Shown in pieces: positions 40,670 through 49,155 of a stretch of DNA of 64,000 nucleotides. The notes under the pieces are model-generated. The model searched no databases. It was not told where the DNA came from and was given only the letters and a program-made list of their open reading frames with translations. Within the stretch, counting starts at the first letter, position 1; each line of letters starts with the position of its first letter. The translations under genes were made by a program, and so were the position numbers. Source of the DNA: an uncultured Lachnospiraceae bacterium (GTDB taxonomy: Bacteria > Bacillota > Clostridia > Lachnospirales > Lachnospiraceae). The DNA lies in contig CAJUMV010000022.1 of assembly GCA_910587715.1 (NCBI GenBank), positions 1-64,000 of the forward strand, written 5' to 3'.

Positions 40670-41893
40670 ATGAATTATATAACGAGAAATCTGGAAAGCG
40701 TAGTGAATCAGGTGACAAGGGAATATCCGGTTGTTCTTGTGACGGGCTCAAGACAGGTCGGAAAGACGACTATGCTGCAAAAGCTGATGGAAGGCACAGA
40801 AAGAAGTTACGTCACGCTGGATGATCTGCACGAGAGAAGTATTGCCAAAACGGACCCGGGACTATTTTTGCAGATACACAAACCTCCGGTACTCATTGAT
40901 GAGGTTCAGTATGCGCCGGAGTTATTTACTTATATTAAGATACATGTGGATAAAACTCATGAACCCGGCGCTTTCTGGCTTACCGGTTCCCAGATATTCA
41001 AGCTGATGCAGGGGGTACAGGAATCGCTTGCCGGAAGAGTGGCAGTGTTGTCGCTGGCGCCTTTGTCACAGGCGGAAATCTATGGCGGAATAGTGGAACC
41101 TTTTGCCATTGACATGGAAGCGTTGTCAGCAAGAAAAGCGGGCAGAAAAGAGGCAGATGTAAAGGAGATTTTTGAACGGATTTACAGGGGTTCCATGCCT
41201 GCGGTAGTAAGCGGGGCAATAAACAATAGCCAGATTTTTTACAGAAGTTATTTGAGCACTTATATTGAGCGGGATGTGAGGGAGCTGTCAAACGCCATTG
41301 ATTCCTTAAAACTCTTACGTTTTATCACCGCCGTGGCGGCGAGATGCAGCCAGATGCTGAATGTGGCGGAGATTGCGAGAGATGCGGATATGAATCAGAC
41401 GCAGGCTAAAAACTGGCTGGGTATTTTAGAGACGCTGGGAATTATATTTTATCTGCACCCGTACTCCAACAACATGTTAAAGCGGCTTGTAAAAACGCCT
41501 AAGCTGTATTTCTATGATACAGGACTCGTCTGCTATCTGACAAAGTGGAGCAGCGCGGAAACGCTGGAGAGCGGTGCGATGAATGGCGCTGTTTTGGAAA
41601 ACTATGTGATTGCCGAGATTATGAAATCATATCTGAATTGTGGAAAGGAGCCATATCTTTACTATTATCGCGATAAGGATGCGAGGGAGATTGACGTGGT
41701 ACTGGAGCATGACGGGATGCTGAATCCAGTGGAGATTAAAAAGACATCCAATCCGGGGACGGAGCTTCTGAAGGTGTTTGAATTGCTGGACAAGGCGTCT
41801 GTTGCCCGCTCAAAAGGGGCTGTGATTTGTATGAAGCCGGAACTTGGGGCAGTTGACAGGGAGAATTATGTGGTGCCGGTGTGGGTGGTTTAG
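40670..41893 (+). CDS. AAA-type ATPase with C-terminal DUF4143 domain
   Basis: The 407-residue protein has Walker A 'GSRQVGKTTMLQK' near residue 27, Walker B 'PPVLIDEVQYAPEL' near 80, and sensor-like 'GAFWLTGSQIFKLMQ'. It then has the DUF4143 C-terminal half (about 190-390). This ends in a PD-(D/E)XK-like signature 'REIDVVLEHDGMLNPVEIKK' with D, E and K in the usual spacing. The family is widespread in gut bacteria, often in several copies. Its function is unknown, with nuclease-ATPase roles suspected. Nucleotide-binding residues look intact. The nucleotidyltransferase operon begins 35 bases downstream on the same strand. Confidence 0.9.
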   Translation: MNYITRNLESVVNQVTREYPVVLVTGSRQVGKTTMLQKLMEGTERSYVTLDDLHERSIAKTDPGLFLQIHKPPVLIDEVQYAPELFTYIKIHVDKTHEPGAFWLTGSQIFKLMQGVQESLAGRVAVLSLAPLSQAEIYGGIVEPFAIDMEALSARKAGRKEADVKEIFERIYRGSMPAVVSGAINNSQIFYRSYLSTYIERDVRELSNAIDSLKLLRFITAVAARCSQMLNVAEIARDADMNQTQAKNWLGILETLGIIFYLHPYSNNMLKRLVKTPKLYFYDTGLVCYLTKWSSAETLESGAMNGAVLENYVIAEIMKSYLNCGKEPYLYYYRDKDAREIDVVLEHDGMLNPVEIKKTSNPGTELLKVFELLDKASVARSKGAVICMKPELGAVDRENYVVPVWVV

Positions 41894-41928
41894 GGAAACA
41901 GGAATTTGGTAAGCGGAGTTGAGAAAGT

Positions 41929-42951
41929 ATGGATTTCAGGGAACTTTTACAGTCAGTACAATACGATTTTATCAGAAATCACGAACGGCTCGGGGACAGA
42001 ATCATGCTCCTTGGTATAGGGGGAAGTTATGCTTATGGAACGAATAATGAGGATAGTGATATTGATTTTCGCGGTGTTACCGTGCAGTTACCGTCTGACC
42101 TGATTGGACTCACCAGATTTGAGCAGTATGTGGATGATAAAACAGATACCGTTATATACGGATTTAATAAGTTAGTGAAGCTGCTTTTAGAATGTAATCC
42201 GAATACCTGCGAGATGTTGGGGTTAGATGAAGAACAATATTTCATAAAATCGAAACTGGGGCAGGAACTGCTTGATAACAGCAGATTTTTCTTGTCCAAA
42301 CGGGCAATCAGATCCTTTGGCGGATATGCGGATGCACAGCTGCGCCGCTTGCAAAATGCTATTGCAAGAGACAGCCTTTCCCAGAGCGAGAAAGAAAAGC
42401 ATATTCTGAAATCGGTAAATAATGCGCTGGATGATTTCAATAGAAGACATGCGGGGAAAGAAAACGGCAGTATCAGGCTTTATATTGACAAGGCTCAGAA
42501 TCCGGAATTGGATACCGAAATTTTTGTGGATGCAGATTATCAGCATTATCCGCTACGGGATTATACGGATTTGTGGGGGACCATGCGGACTGTGGTGCGG
42601 GAGTATGATAAAATTGGAAAACGGAATAAAAAGAAAGATGATAACCACCTGAATAAACACGCTATGCATTTAATCCGGCTCTTTATGATGGCTATTGATA
42701 TATTGGAAAAAGGTGAAATCATTACACACCGAAAAGAGGAACTTCCCATCCTGCTTGCAATCCGCAGGGGCGATTATATGAAACAGGACGGTACGTTTTC
42801 ACTGGAATTTTATGAGCTGCTTGAGGAGTACGAACGCAGACTGGATGAGGTGGCGAAGAACACACGGCTTCCGGATAACCCGGATATGGAACGCGTGGGA
42901 AAATTTGTGGAGCGAGTTAATAGATATGCCGTGACGGGAGAGCTGCAATGA
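41929..42951 (+). CDS. RlaP-type nucleotidyltransferase 1 (DNA polymerase beta superfamily)
   Basis: The 340-residue protein has the polymerase-beta nucleotidyltransferase core near the N-terminus: 'LGIGGSYAYGTNNEDSDIDFRGV' holds the GS..(x)..D-x-D motif at about residues 31-46. The C-terminal helical part has 'HLNKHAMHLIRLFMMAIDILEKGEI' and 'ILLAIRRGDYMKQDG', as in RlaP (PF10127-type) proteins, named from association with RNA repair. It probably adds a nucleotide to RNA or protein. The substrate is not evident. The DxD acidic residues are present, so it should be active. Its stop overlaps the second nucleotidyltransferase start by four bases. Confidence 0.85.
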   Translation: MDFRELLQSVQYDFIRNHERLGDRIMLLGIGGSYAYGTNNEDSDIDFRGVTVQLPSDLIGLTRFEQYVDDKTDTVIYGFNKLVKLLLECNPNTCEMLGLDEEQYFIKSKLGQELLDNSRFFLSKRAIRSFGGYADAQLRRLQNAIARDSLSQSEKEKHILKSVNNALDDFNRRHAGKENGSIRLYIDKAQNPELDTEIFVDADYQHYPLRDYTDLWGTMRTVVREYDKIGKRNKKKDDNHLNKHAMHLIRLFMMAIDILEKGEIITHRKEELPILLAIRRGDYMKQDGTFSLEFYELLEEYERRLDEVAKNTRLPDNPDMERVGKFVERVNRYAVTGELQ

Positions 42952-43721
42952 AAAAAATGGAAATGATTATTAACGAAAAACTGGATGAGATTGAGAGAAA
43001 AGAAGGGGTCCGCATCTTGTATGCTGCGGAATCAGGCAGCCGGGCATGGGGATTCGCATCACCGGATAGTGATTACGATGTGAGATTCATCTATGTCAGA
43101 CCAGTGGAACAGTATCTGCAGTTAATGGAGTCAAGAGATGTGATAGAGTGGCAGTTGGATGAGGTGTTAGATATTAATGGCTGGGATATTAAGAAGGCGT
43201 TGAAACAGTTTGCCAGAGGTAATGCAACCTTGTTTGAATGGATCGGTTCCCCGATCGTATACCGTACCACGGAAGAGTGGAAGAGGGTGCAGGAGGTATC
43301 GAAACTGTATTTTTGTGAAAAGGCGGCAGTTTATCATTATTATGGGACAGCGAACAGTACGCTTCAAGAATATCTGCAAGGGGACTCCGTGCAGTATAAG
43401 AAGTATTTTTATGCCCTTCGTCCTCTGCTGGCAGCACGGTATATTGAGGCATATCATAAGGCACCGCCGGTTCTATTTGGGGAATTGCTTCAATCGGAAA
43501 TGGAAATGTCTCAGGAAATTAGAACGGCAATAGAGGAACTTCTGGAGATAAAAAAGCGTACCACGGAAAAAGAAGAGAATCCACAGATGCCTGTTATCAG
43601 GTCATTTATTGAGTCTGAGGTGGAACGTCAAAAAGAGATAGCAGATCATTTGACAGATGACCATAATAAGGATTGGATGGAGCTGGACCAGATGTTCCGG
43701 GAAATTGTATGCGGTGGATAG
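42948..43721 (+). CDS. RlaP-type nucleotidyltransferase 2 (DNA polymerase beta superfamily)
   Basis: The 257-residue protein has 'YAAESGSRAWGFASPDSDYDVRFIYV' at about residues 24-50, carrying GSR and the DSDYD metal motif. The C-terminal region has 'YFYALRPLLAARYIEAYHKAPPVLFGELLQSE', also typical of the YcgL/RlaP group. It is a different subfamily from nucleotidyltransferase 1, so this is not a recent duplication. Both are intact and coupled by an ATGA overlap, implying they act together. It is cytosolic. There is no obvious HEPN partner, although an R-x5-H string (RYIEAYH) is present; this is shared by the family and I do not read it as a HEPN site. Confidence 0.85.
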   Translation: MKKMEMIINEKLDEIERKEGVRILYAAESGSRAWGFASPDSDYDVRFIYVRPVEQYLQLMESRDVIEWQLDEVLDINGWDIKKALKQFARGNATLFEWIGSPIVYRTTEEWKRVQEVSKLYFCEKAAVYHYYGTANSTLQEYLQGDSVQYKKYFYALRPLLAARYIEAYHKAPPVLFGELLQSEMEMSQEIRTAIEELLEIKKRTTEKEENPQMPVIRSFIESEVERQKEIADHLTDDHNKDWMELDQMFREIVCGG

Positions 43722-43772
43722 AAAAATAGGTGATGACAGGAAAATATAAATGGAATGGAACGGTGAAAATGA

Positions 43773-44078
43773 ATGTGTCAGGGTAAGCTGGTGCGTGATA
43801 AGATTCCACAGATGATAACTGCCGCAGGAAAGAAACCCATCACAAGAATTATGGGGCAGGAGGAGTATCTTGAGGAACTTGACAGGAAATTAGATGAAGA
43901 AGTGACGGAGTATCAGGCGGACAAGTCTCTGGAGGAGATGGCAGATGTACTGGAAGTGCTCTTTGCCATCTGTGAGGCGAGGGGATATTCGGTGGAGGAA
44001 CTGATGGCTGTGCGGGATGAAAAGAGAGAAAAACGGGGCGGTTTTGCACAGAGGATATTTTGGGCGGGAAATGAATGA
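43773..44078 (+). CDS. MazG-like NTP pyrophosphohydrolase
   Basis: The 101-residue protein begins 'KLVRDKIPQMITAAGKKPITRIMG' and contains the metal-binding helices 'LDEEVTEYQADKSLEEMADVLEVLFAICEARG' with the E-E-x-x-E and E/D-x-x-D pattern of all-alpha NTP pyrophosphatases. It ends 'REKRGGFAQRIFW'. These enzymes hydrolyse (d)NTPs or modified nucleotides to monophosphates. The ribosome site is weak (GGAACGGTG), so it may depend on readthrough from the upstream gene 51 bases away. Its stop overlaps the HNH gene start, coupling the two. Confidence 0.85.
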   Translation: MCQGKLVRDKIPQMITAAGKKPITRIMGQEEYLEELDRKLDEEVTEYQADKSLEEMADVLEVLFAICEARGYSVEELMAVRDEKREKRGGFAQRIFWAGNE

Positions 44079-45235
44079 TGAAGTTGACAATTGATACACA
44101 TTACTACAATAAATTGGATATCAAAGGTTTTTCCCGAATGATGAAGGATCCGTCCTACTGCTATAAATTTTATTGGCTGGAAGCGATGGTGCAGCTCATA
44201 TTGGAAGGCAGGACGGAAGCGTCTTATGGCGAAATGATTGATGAGATGATTGCTAATGCATGGTACTCTGTTTTGGAGTTTCATATTCATCTGAGCGGCA
44301 TTTGGGGTGCGGGAGGAATCCGGGATAATCTGGAAAAGGCAGTGATTAAACTGAAAGAGTTGAGTGAACTGCCCGCAAACGCTTCAAAGGTGGAAATCAA
44401 GAACGCGCTGAAAAGATTTCATAAGCAGTTACATGCGGAAAAACAGGCTTTGACACTTAACGTACCATACAAAGCGTTATCCGGATTCGCCAATAAGACG
44501 GATGAAAAAATCAGTCTGGACAGCAGTGCAGGCAGGATGATGGCTTATTATAATAAGTTGAATGAGACGGATATTTTGCTGCCGTATACGTTTGGAGATG
44601 AGAACGGGTTAAACAGAAAGGTGATATTTGGCGCTGAATGGATTCCGATGATTCAAGATAATGCGGTGACGGTTTTGGGCTGGATTCAGTGTGAAAAGGT
44701 CAAATGGTTACAGAATAATAATCCGGAAGTGCCGGGGCTGATTTATAAACTGGCGCCGCTGGATGAGAAGATGAGAAAACTTTCACATGTGCGGAAACTA
44801 TGGGATGGCATTCTGGAAATAAGAGGTGTGACGGATGTATTTACGGATGAAGCGATTGACAGGGATAATTATGATGTGGATCATTTTATTCCTTGGTCGT
44901 TTGTGATGAATGATGAACTCTGGAATCTGATGCCTATGGATTCGTCTCTCAATTCTTCCAAGAGTGACAGACTGCCGGATTGGGATAGTTTTTTTAAACG
45001 CTTTGCCAGAAATCAGTATATGATGTATGAGATGATATATGAGGCGGCAGGAATTAGGAAATTGTATGAGGCGTGTTATCGGGATAATCTGCATTCCATC
45101 TGGGCGAATCAGGAATTGTATCGGAAGGGCAATTCTGAGATAGAGTTTTATGGGATTTTGGAGAAAAATATGAGACCGGTGTATGAGTCGGCGAGACATC
45201 AGGGGTATGATGTGTGGGAGTGGAGGGCGCGATAA
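44075..45235 (+). CDS. HNH endonuclease-domain protein
   Basis: The 386-residue protein has a helical N-terminal region of about 250 residues of unknown family and a C-terminal HNH motif near 270-300: 'YDVDHFIPWSFVMNDELWNLMPMDSSLNSSKSDRLP' (split: DVDHFIPWSFVMNDELWNL, then MPMDSSLNSSKSD). D-H, the central N and the distal N/K residues of the HNH_4-type metal site are present, so it should cut nucleic acid. Start is ATG 44075 (a second ATG follows directly). It is the last gene of the operon. The nuclease beside nucleotide-transferring and nucleotide-hydrolysing enzymes suggests a conflict or repair system, which is an inference. Confidence 0.85.
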   Translation: MMKLTIDTHYYNKLDIKGFSRMMKDPSYCYKFYWLEAMVQLILEGRTEASYGEMIDEMIANAWYSVLEFHIHLSGIWGAGGIRDNLEKAVIKLKELSELPANASKVEIKNALKRFHKQLHAEKQALTLNVPYKALSGFANKTDEKISLDSSAGRMMAYYNKLNETDILLPYTFGDENGLNRKVIFGAEWIPMIQDNAVTVLGWIQCEKVKWLQNNNPEVPGLIYKLAPLDEKMRKLSHVRKLWDGILEIRGVTDVFTDEAIDRDNYDVDHFIPWSFVMNDELWNLMPMDSSLNSSKSDRLPDWDSFFKRFARNQYMMYEMIYEAAGIRKLYEACYRDNLHSIWANQELYRKGNSEIEFYGILEKNMRPVYESARHQGYDVWEWRAR

Positions 45236-45282
45236 TCTTATATTTAGAAAGTATAAAAATAAAATCATGAGGAGGCTTGCAC

Positions 45283-45675
45283 ATGGAAAGAGTAGTAAAA
45301 TTTTTAAAAGACGCGGCAATCTATTATCTCGCAACAACAGAAGGCGACCAGCCAAGGGTACGTCCGTTTGGCACAGCCCACATCTTTGAGGGCAGGCTGT
45401 ACATTCAGACCGGCAAATCAAAGGATGTATCCAGACAGATACATACGAATCCAAAGGTAGAAATATGTGCGTTTAAGGGCGGCGAGTGGCTTCGGATAGC
45501 GGGAGAACTTGTGGAGGACGACCGCAGGGAGGCAAGGCAGTCATTGCTGGACGCATATCCGTCTTTACAGAATATGTATGCTGCGGATGACGGCAATACA
45601 GAGGTGTTTTATTTCAAGAATGCAACGGCGACATTTTCGTCCTTTACGCATGAGCCGGAAGTGGTAAAGCTGTAG
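45283..45675 (+). CDS. Pyridoxamine 5'-phosphate oxidase-like flavin protein
   Basis: The product is 130 residues from ATG 45283, behind ATGAGGAGGCTTG. It has the split-barrel FMN-binding pattern 'YYLATTEGDQPRVRPFGTAHIFEGRLYIQTGKSKDVSRQIHTNPKVEICAF' and 'GEWLRIAGELVEDDRREARQSLLDAYP'. Small family members bind FMN, F420 or heme and reduce or bind cofactors. The exact reaction is unknown. It converges on the HxlR gene, 67 bases apart. Confidence 0.85.
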   Translation: MERVVKFLKDAAIYYLATTEGDQPRVRPFGTAHIFEGRLYIQTGKSKDVSRQIHTNPKVEICAFKGGEWLRIAGELVEDDRREARQSLLDAYPSLQNMYAADDGNTEVFYFKNATATFSSFTHEPEVVKL

Positions 45676-45742
45676 TTTTTGAAGGACCTCGCCAGGGAGC
45701 GTTCCAAGGCTGATGCTTTGCTGCGTATGGCGGGGGCTTGGG

Positions 45743-46108
45743 TTAGAGTCCATACGGATTCCGATAATCTGGGCACAGATACCGCTCGCTCCACTCCATC
45801 ATTGTCTGCAGTACAGGAATGAAACTCTCTCCCAGCGTGGTCAGGCTGTATTCTACCTTGGGCGGAATTTCGCCGTAAACCTCCCGGTGGAGGAAGCCGT
45901 CGCTCTCCAGTTCGCGCAGCTGTTTGGTCAGGGTGGACTGTGTGATGCCGTCAAGACGGCGCAGCAATTCCCCGAACCGCTGTACTTTGTAAAAAGATAC
46001 ATACCATAAAATCAAGATTTTCCACTTGCCGCCGATCACGGACTGCAGTCTGCCCATGGGGACGCAGCGGGCAAGTGTTTCTTTATTGCTAAATTTATTT
46101 TCAGCCAT
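45743..46108 (-). CDS. HxlR-family transcriptional regulator
   Basis: The 121-residue winged-helix protein has 'PMGRLQSVIGGKWKILILWYVSFYKVQRFGELLRRLDGITQSTLTKQLRELESDGFLHREVYGEIPPKVEYSLTTLGES' across residues 17-95, the complete HxlR domain. It has one Cys near residue 15 ('RCVPMG'), where redox-sensing members carry theirs, and a second near 112 (LCPDY). Members often control neighbouring redox or detoxification genes; here the PNPOx-like gene and the radical SAM pair are adjacent. A palindrome lies in the divergent region. Confidence 0.92.
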   Translation of the reverse strand: MAENKFSNKETLARCVPMGRLQSVIGGKWKILILWYVSFYKVQRFGELLRRLDGITQSTLTKQLRELESDGFLHREVYGEIPPKVEYSLTTLGESFIPVLQTMMEWSERYLCPDYRNPYGL

Positions 46109-46210
46109 TTCCCTGTATATTCCTTTCTGCTTTTTACGATTTATACGCCGTTTCTTTTTTCAGTATATTTTACCCACAGACAAAAAACAAGACACGGTCC
46201 AAAAGAATAC

Positions 46211-46232
46211 ATAGTATCAATAATGGTACTAT
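46211..46232. promoter_or_regulatory. Inverted repeat between HxlR and radical SAM genes
   Basis: ATAGTA (46211-46216) and TACTAT (46227-46232) are separated by ten bases, with further near-symmetry (TC...GG). HxlR proteins bind dyads with GTAC/TACT-like half-sites, so this is a candidate operator. Position is 100 bases from either start. Confidence 0.45.
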
Positions 46233-46328
46233 CTCCATAAAAAGTCCGTACTTGTTTTTGGTGGGTTTTAGCGGTATTTTGGTGCAAAAGAGGATATCCC
46301 CGGAGTAAAGGAAAAGGAGGAAGGAACG

Positions 46329-47228
46329 ATGCACTACACAGGAACGATATGGAGACCGCCCTACGAGGCGTATTCCCTGCTTTTGGAAGTAACGGCGGGT
46401 TGTACCCATCATAAATGTAAGTTTTGTACGCTATATAACAATCTGCCGTTTTCGTTTAGAATGTCGCCGCTTGAGGATATCGAGGCGGACTTGCAGGAGG
46501 CACAGAGGAGATATCGACGTTTCCCGGGAAGTCAAGCTAAACGTGTTTTTCTGACCGGAGCGAATCCTTTTGTATTGAACTACGATAGGCTGATGGAAAT
46601 TGCGGAGCTGATACACAGCTATTTTCCGAAGGCGGATTCCATTGGCAGTTTTGCCAGAGTGACGGATATTACCTTGAAATCGGATAAGGAGCTTGCCGCT
46701 CTGCATGAGGCGGGCTATGACGGGCTGACGATTGGTATAGAGACGGCGGACGATACGGCGCTTATGTTTATGGACAAAGGGTATCTCGCGGCGGACATTC
46801 TGGAACAGTGCGGGCGGCTGGAACGGGCGGGCATCCGTTACTATTTCTTTTATTTGACGGGCATATCCGGCGCAGGACGCGGGGAGGAAGGGGCAGGGCT
46901 GACCGCAGCCGTCTGCAACAGGCTCCATCCGGGTATCGTGGGCGCAAACATGCTGACGGTTTACCCGGATTCCCGGTTGTATGAGGAAATACAGCGTGGA
47001 AACTGGCGGGAGGAGAATGAGACGGAGAAATACCGGGAGATTCGGACGCTCGTGCAGGAATTATCCATTCCTACGGTATTTGCGGCGATGGGAGCTTCCA
47101 ACGCGTTTCAGATGTGGAGCGAGCTTCCGCGGGAGAAAGAAAAGCTACTGACTTTTTTGGATGACGTGATAAAAAATGTGGGTGAGGACGAGCTGCGGCG
47201 TTACCGCGAAAACGTTCATCATTTGTGA
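46329..47228 (+). CDS. Radical SAM protein, copy 1 of a tandem pair
   Basis: The 299-residue protein carries the iron-sulfur cysteines in 'TAGCTHHKCKFCTLY' at about residues 23-31, with spacing C-x4-C-x2-C. It continues with 'FLTGANPFVLNYDRLMEIAELI', a 'SIGSFARVTDIT' strand and 'GLTIGIETADDTALMFMDKGY'. These are the usual SAM-contact positions of a COG1032-type partial TIM barrel. No B12 or TRAM domain is present. The reaction is unknown. It is preceded by GGAGGAAGG. Copy 2 begins 13 bases after its stop. Confidence 0.88.
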   Translation: MHYTGTIWRPPYEAYSLLLEVTAGCTHHKCKFCTLYNNLPFSFRMSPLEDIEADLQEAQRRYRRFPGSQAKRVFLTGANPFVLNYDRLMEIAELIHSYFPKADSIGSFARVTDITLKSDKELAALHEAGYDGLTIGIETADDTALMFMDKGYLAADILEQCGRLERAGIRYYFFYLTGISGAGRGEEGAGLTAAVCNRLHPGIVGANMLTVYPDSRLYEEIQRGNWREENETEKYREIRTLVQELSIPTVFAAMGASNAFQMWSELPREKEKLLTFLDDVIKNVGEDELRRYRENVHHL

Positions 47229-47241
47229 GGAGGCGGTTTTT

Positions 47242-48123
47242 ATGCATTTTACGGGAAGGACGTGGCGTCCGCCCTACGAAGCGCATTCTGTGATTATTCA
47301 GGCGACTTCCGGCTGTACTTACCGGAAGTGCCGTTTTTGTAATTTATATCGGGACGAGTGTTTCCGTATGTCACCGATGGAGGAATTTGAGGATGATTTG
47401 GCGGAGATTAAGAGGTATCAGCCCTACGCAAGAAGGATTTTTTGGACCGGGGCGAATCCTTTTGCCATGAGTTATGAAAATTTAAAGCTCCGCGCTTTGA
47501 CGGTGCGGGATTATCTCATCAAATGCCAGAATATTGCCATGTTTGCCAGCATCAGGGATATCATGGACAAGGAGGTTTGGCAGTTAAGAAAGCTGAGGGC
47601 GATGGGGATTAACGGACTCAGTATCGGGACGGAAAGCGGAGACGATGAGACGCTTGCGCTGGCGGGCAAAGGCTATATGGCGGATGATATTCTGGAACAG
47701 TGCAGGAAACTGGACGAGGCGGGGATTGAATATTATTTCGTCTACATGACGGGGCTTGCCGGGAAAGGCGCTGGACGGCGCAATGCGATAAACAGCGCGG
47801 AATTGTTCAGCCGTCTCAACCCGTATTTTATTTCGGTGGATTCGCTCACGCTGTTTTCGGACACGGAGCTGTATCGGATGGCGCAGGCGGGGGCGTTTGT
47901 TCCGGCGGGGGAAAAGGAACGGTTGGAGGAATTACAGTTATTTATCCGAAACTTGCAGATTAGAACGCACCTGTTCGCAAACTCGGTCTCCAACTTTTAC
48001 CCGGTCACGGCGTATCTGCCGAAGGAAAGGGAGGCGGTGGTCAGCGAACTGCAGTATGTCATAGACACGACCAGCGAGGAGGAGATGGCGGCTTACCGCA
48101 GGGAACTGAAAGGGCTGGGGTAG
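47242..48123 (+). CDS. Radical SAM protein, copy 2 of a tandem pair
   Basis: The product is 293 residues from ATG 47242, behind GTGAGGAGGCGG. It parallels copy 1 from the first residues: 'MHFTGRTWRPPYEAHSV' against 'MHYTGTIWRPPYEAYSL', then 'TSGCTYRKCRFCNLYRD' against 'TAGCTHHKCKFCTLYN', 'FWTGANPFAMSYENL' and 'NGLSIGTESGDDETLALAGKGYMADDILEQC'. Both keep all three cluster cysteines. They are tandem paralogues that may act on related substrates or as a heterodimer. The C-terminal third is more divergent than the barrel. Reaction unknown. Confidence 0.88.
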   Translation: MHFTGRTWRPPYEAHSVIIQATSGCTYRKCRFCNLYRDECFRMSPMEEFEDDLAEIKRYQPYARRIFWTGANPFAMSYENLKLRALTVRDYLIKCQNIAMFASIRDIMDKEVWQLRKLRAMGINGLSIGTESGDDETLALAGKGYMADDILEQCRKLDEAGIEYYFVYMTGLAGKGAGRRNAINSAELFSRLNPYFISVDSLTLFSDTELYRMAQAGAFVPAGEKERLEELQLFIRNLQIRTHLFANSVSNFYPVTAYLPKEREAVVSELQYVIDTTSEEEMAAYRRELKGLG

Positions 48124-48201
48124 CGGGAGAATTGTGTCTGTAATTCATATCGACGCAAGAGTTCGTATTTCTTTACGACCATTTTGTGTAAACGGCAATA
48201 A

Positions 48202-48259
48202 TTGACGCACAATCATTCTGCAAATATACATTGCAGGTGCCTGACAGACAATTTATAAT
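48202..48259 (+). promoter_or_regulatory. Two overlapping promoters before cutC
   Basis: TTGCAG (48231-48236), 17 bases and TATAAT (48254-48259) is the better one. TTGACG (48202-48207), 17 bases and TATACA (48225-48230) lies just upstream. Confidence 0.6.
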
Positions 48260-48302
48260 AGAATATATCGGGATTTCCGGGTAATAAAGGAGGGTATGGG
48301 CT

Positions 48303-49070
48303 ATGGCGAAATACATTTTGGAATGCTGCGTGGACAGCGTGGAATCCGCTCTTGCGGCGGCGGAGGGCGGGGCGGACCGTCTGGAGCTCTGCTCGGCGCT
48401 CATAATTGGCGGTATCTCGCCGGGACTGGCGCTCTTTGAACAGGTGAGCGCCTGCTGTGCTCTGCCAATCCGGGTGCTTCTGCGGCCGCGGTTCGGGGAT
48501 TTCCTGTATACAGACTATGAATTTCAGATTTTGAAAAGAGAGGTGGCGATTTTTCGGGAAGCAGGTGCAGAGGGTGTGGTAATCGGCTGTCTGGATGCGG
48601 ACGGCTGCCTTCACATGGAGCAGATGAAGGGGTTAATGGCGGAGGCGGGAGATATGAAGGTGACGCTGCACCGCGCTTTTGATGTGTGCGCTAATCCCAT
48701 AGAGACATATAGGCTGGCTGGGGAATTGGGTATTGATACGATTTTGACGTCTGGGCAGAAGAAGGAATGCCTGATGGGGATGCCGCTTTTGAAAGAGCTG
48801 GGTAAAATGCAGAAGGAGGAAATGCCGCGCATTATGGCGGGTGCGGGTGTGACGCCCGATGTGATACGGCAGTTTTGCAAGCAGACGGATATCACAAGCT
48901 ATCATTTGTCCGCAAAGAAGGTAATGGACAGTGGGATGCTGTATCGCAAGGAGGATGTGCCTATGGGGCTTCCTGTTATGGATGAGTACAGCATTTTTAT
49001 GACGGACAGCGAAGTTGTGGCGGAGGCGAAGAAAGTGCTGCTGGAGCATGAAAAAGTGGAAAAATCCTAA
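48303..49070 (+). CDS. cutC: CutC family protein
   Basis: The 255-residue protein has the CutC TIM-barrel pattern: 'LECCVDSVESALAAAEGGADRLELCSALIIGGISPGLALFEQV', 'IRVLLRPRFGDFLYTDYE', 'GVVIGCLDADGCLHMEQM', 'VTLHRAFDVCANPIET', 'TILTSGQKKECLMGMPLLKEL' and 'RIMAGAGVTPDVI'. CutC was linked to copper homeostasis, though its biochemical function is not settled. AAAGGAGGGTATGG precedes ATG 48303. It has its own promoters, so it is probably monocistronic. Confidence 0.92.
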   Translation: MAKYILECCVDSVESALAAAEGGADRLELCSALIIGGISPGLALFEQVSACCALPIRVLLRPRFGDFLYTDYEFQILKREVAIFREAGAEGVVIGCLDADGCLHMEQMKGLMAEAGDMKVTLHRAFDVCANPIETYRLAGELGIDTILTSGQKKECLMGMPLLKELGKMQKEEMPRIMAGAGVTPDVIRQFCKQTDITSYHLSAKKVMDSGMLYRKEDVPMGLPVMDEYSIFMTDSEVVAEAKKVLLEHEKVEKS

Positions 49071-49155
49071 TCCAACTAATTCCCGCAAAATGAAACTTTC
49101 TGATTCTGTGATTCGTATTATCAGTAGATGACAGACAGAAAGGCAGAGAAGGCAG

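Noticed and set aside
43399..43500. HEPN-like R-x5-H in nucleotidyltransferase 2, which would make an MNT-HEPN toxin
   Set aside because: The surrounding residues (RPLLAARYIEAYHKAPPVLFGELL-type) are common to the YcgL/RlaP family and there is no separate HEPN partner gene.
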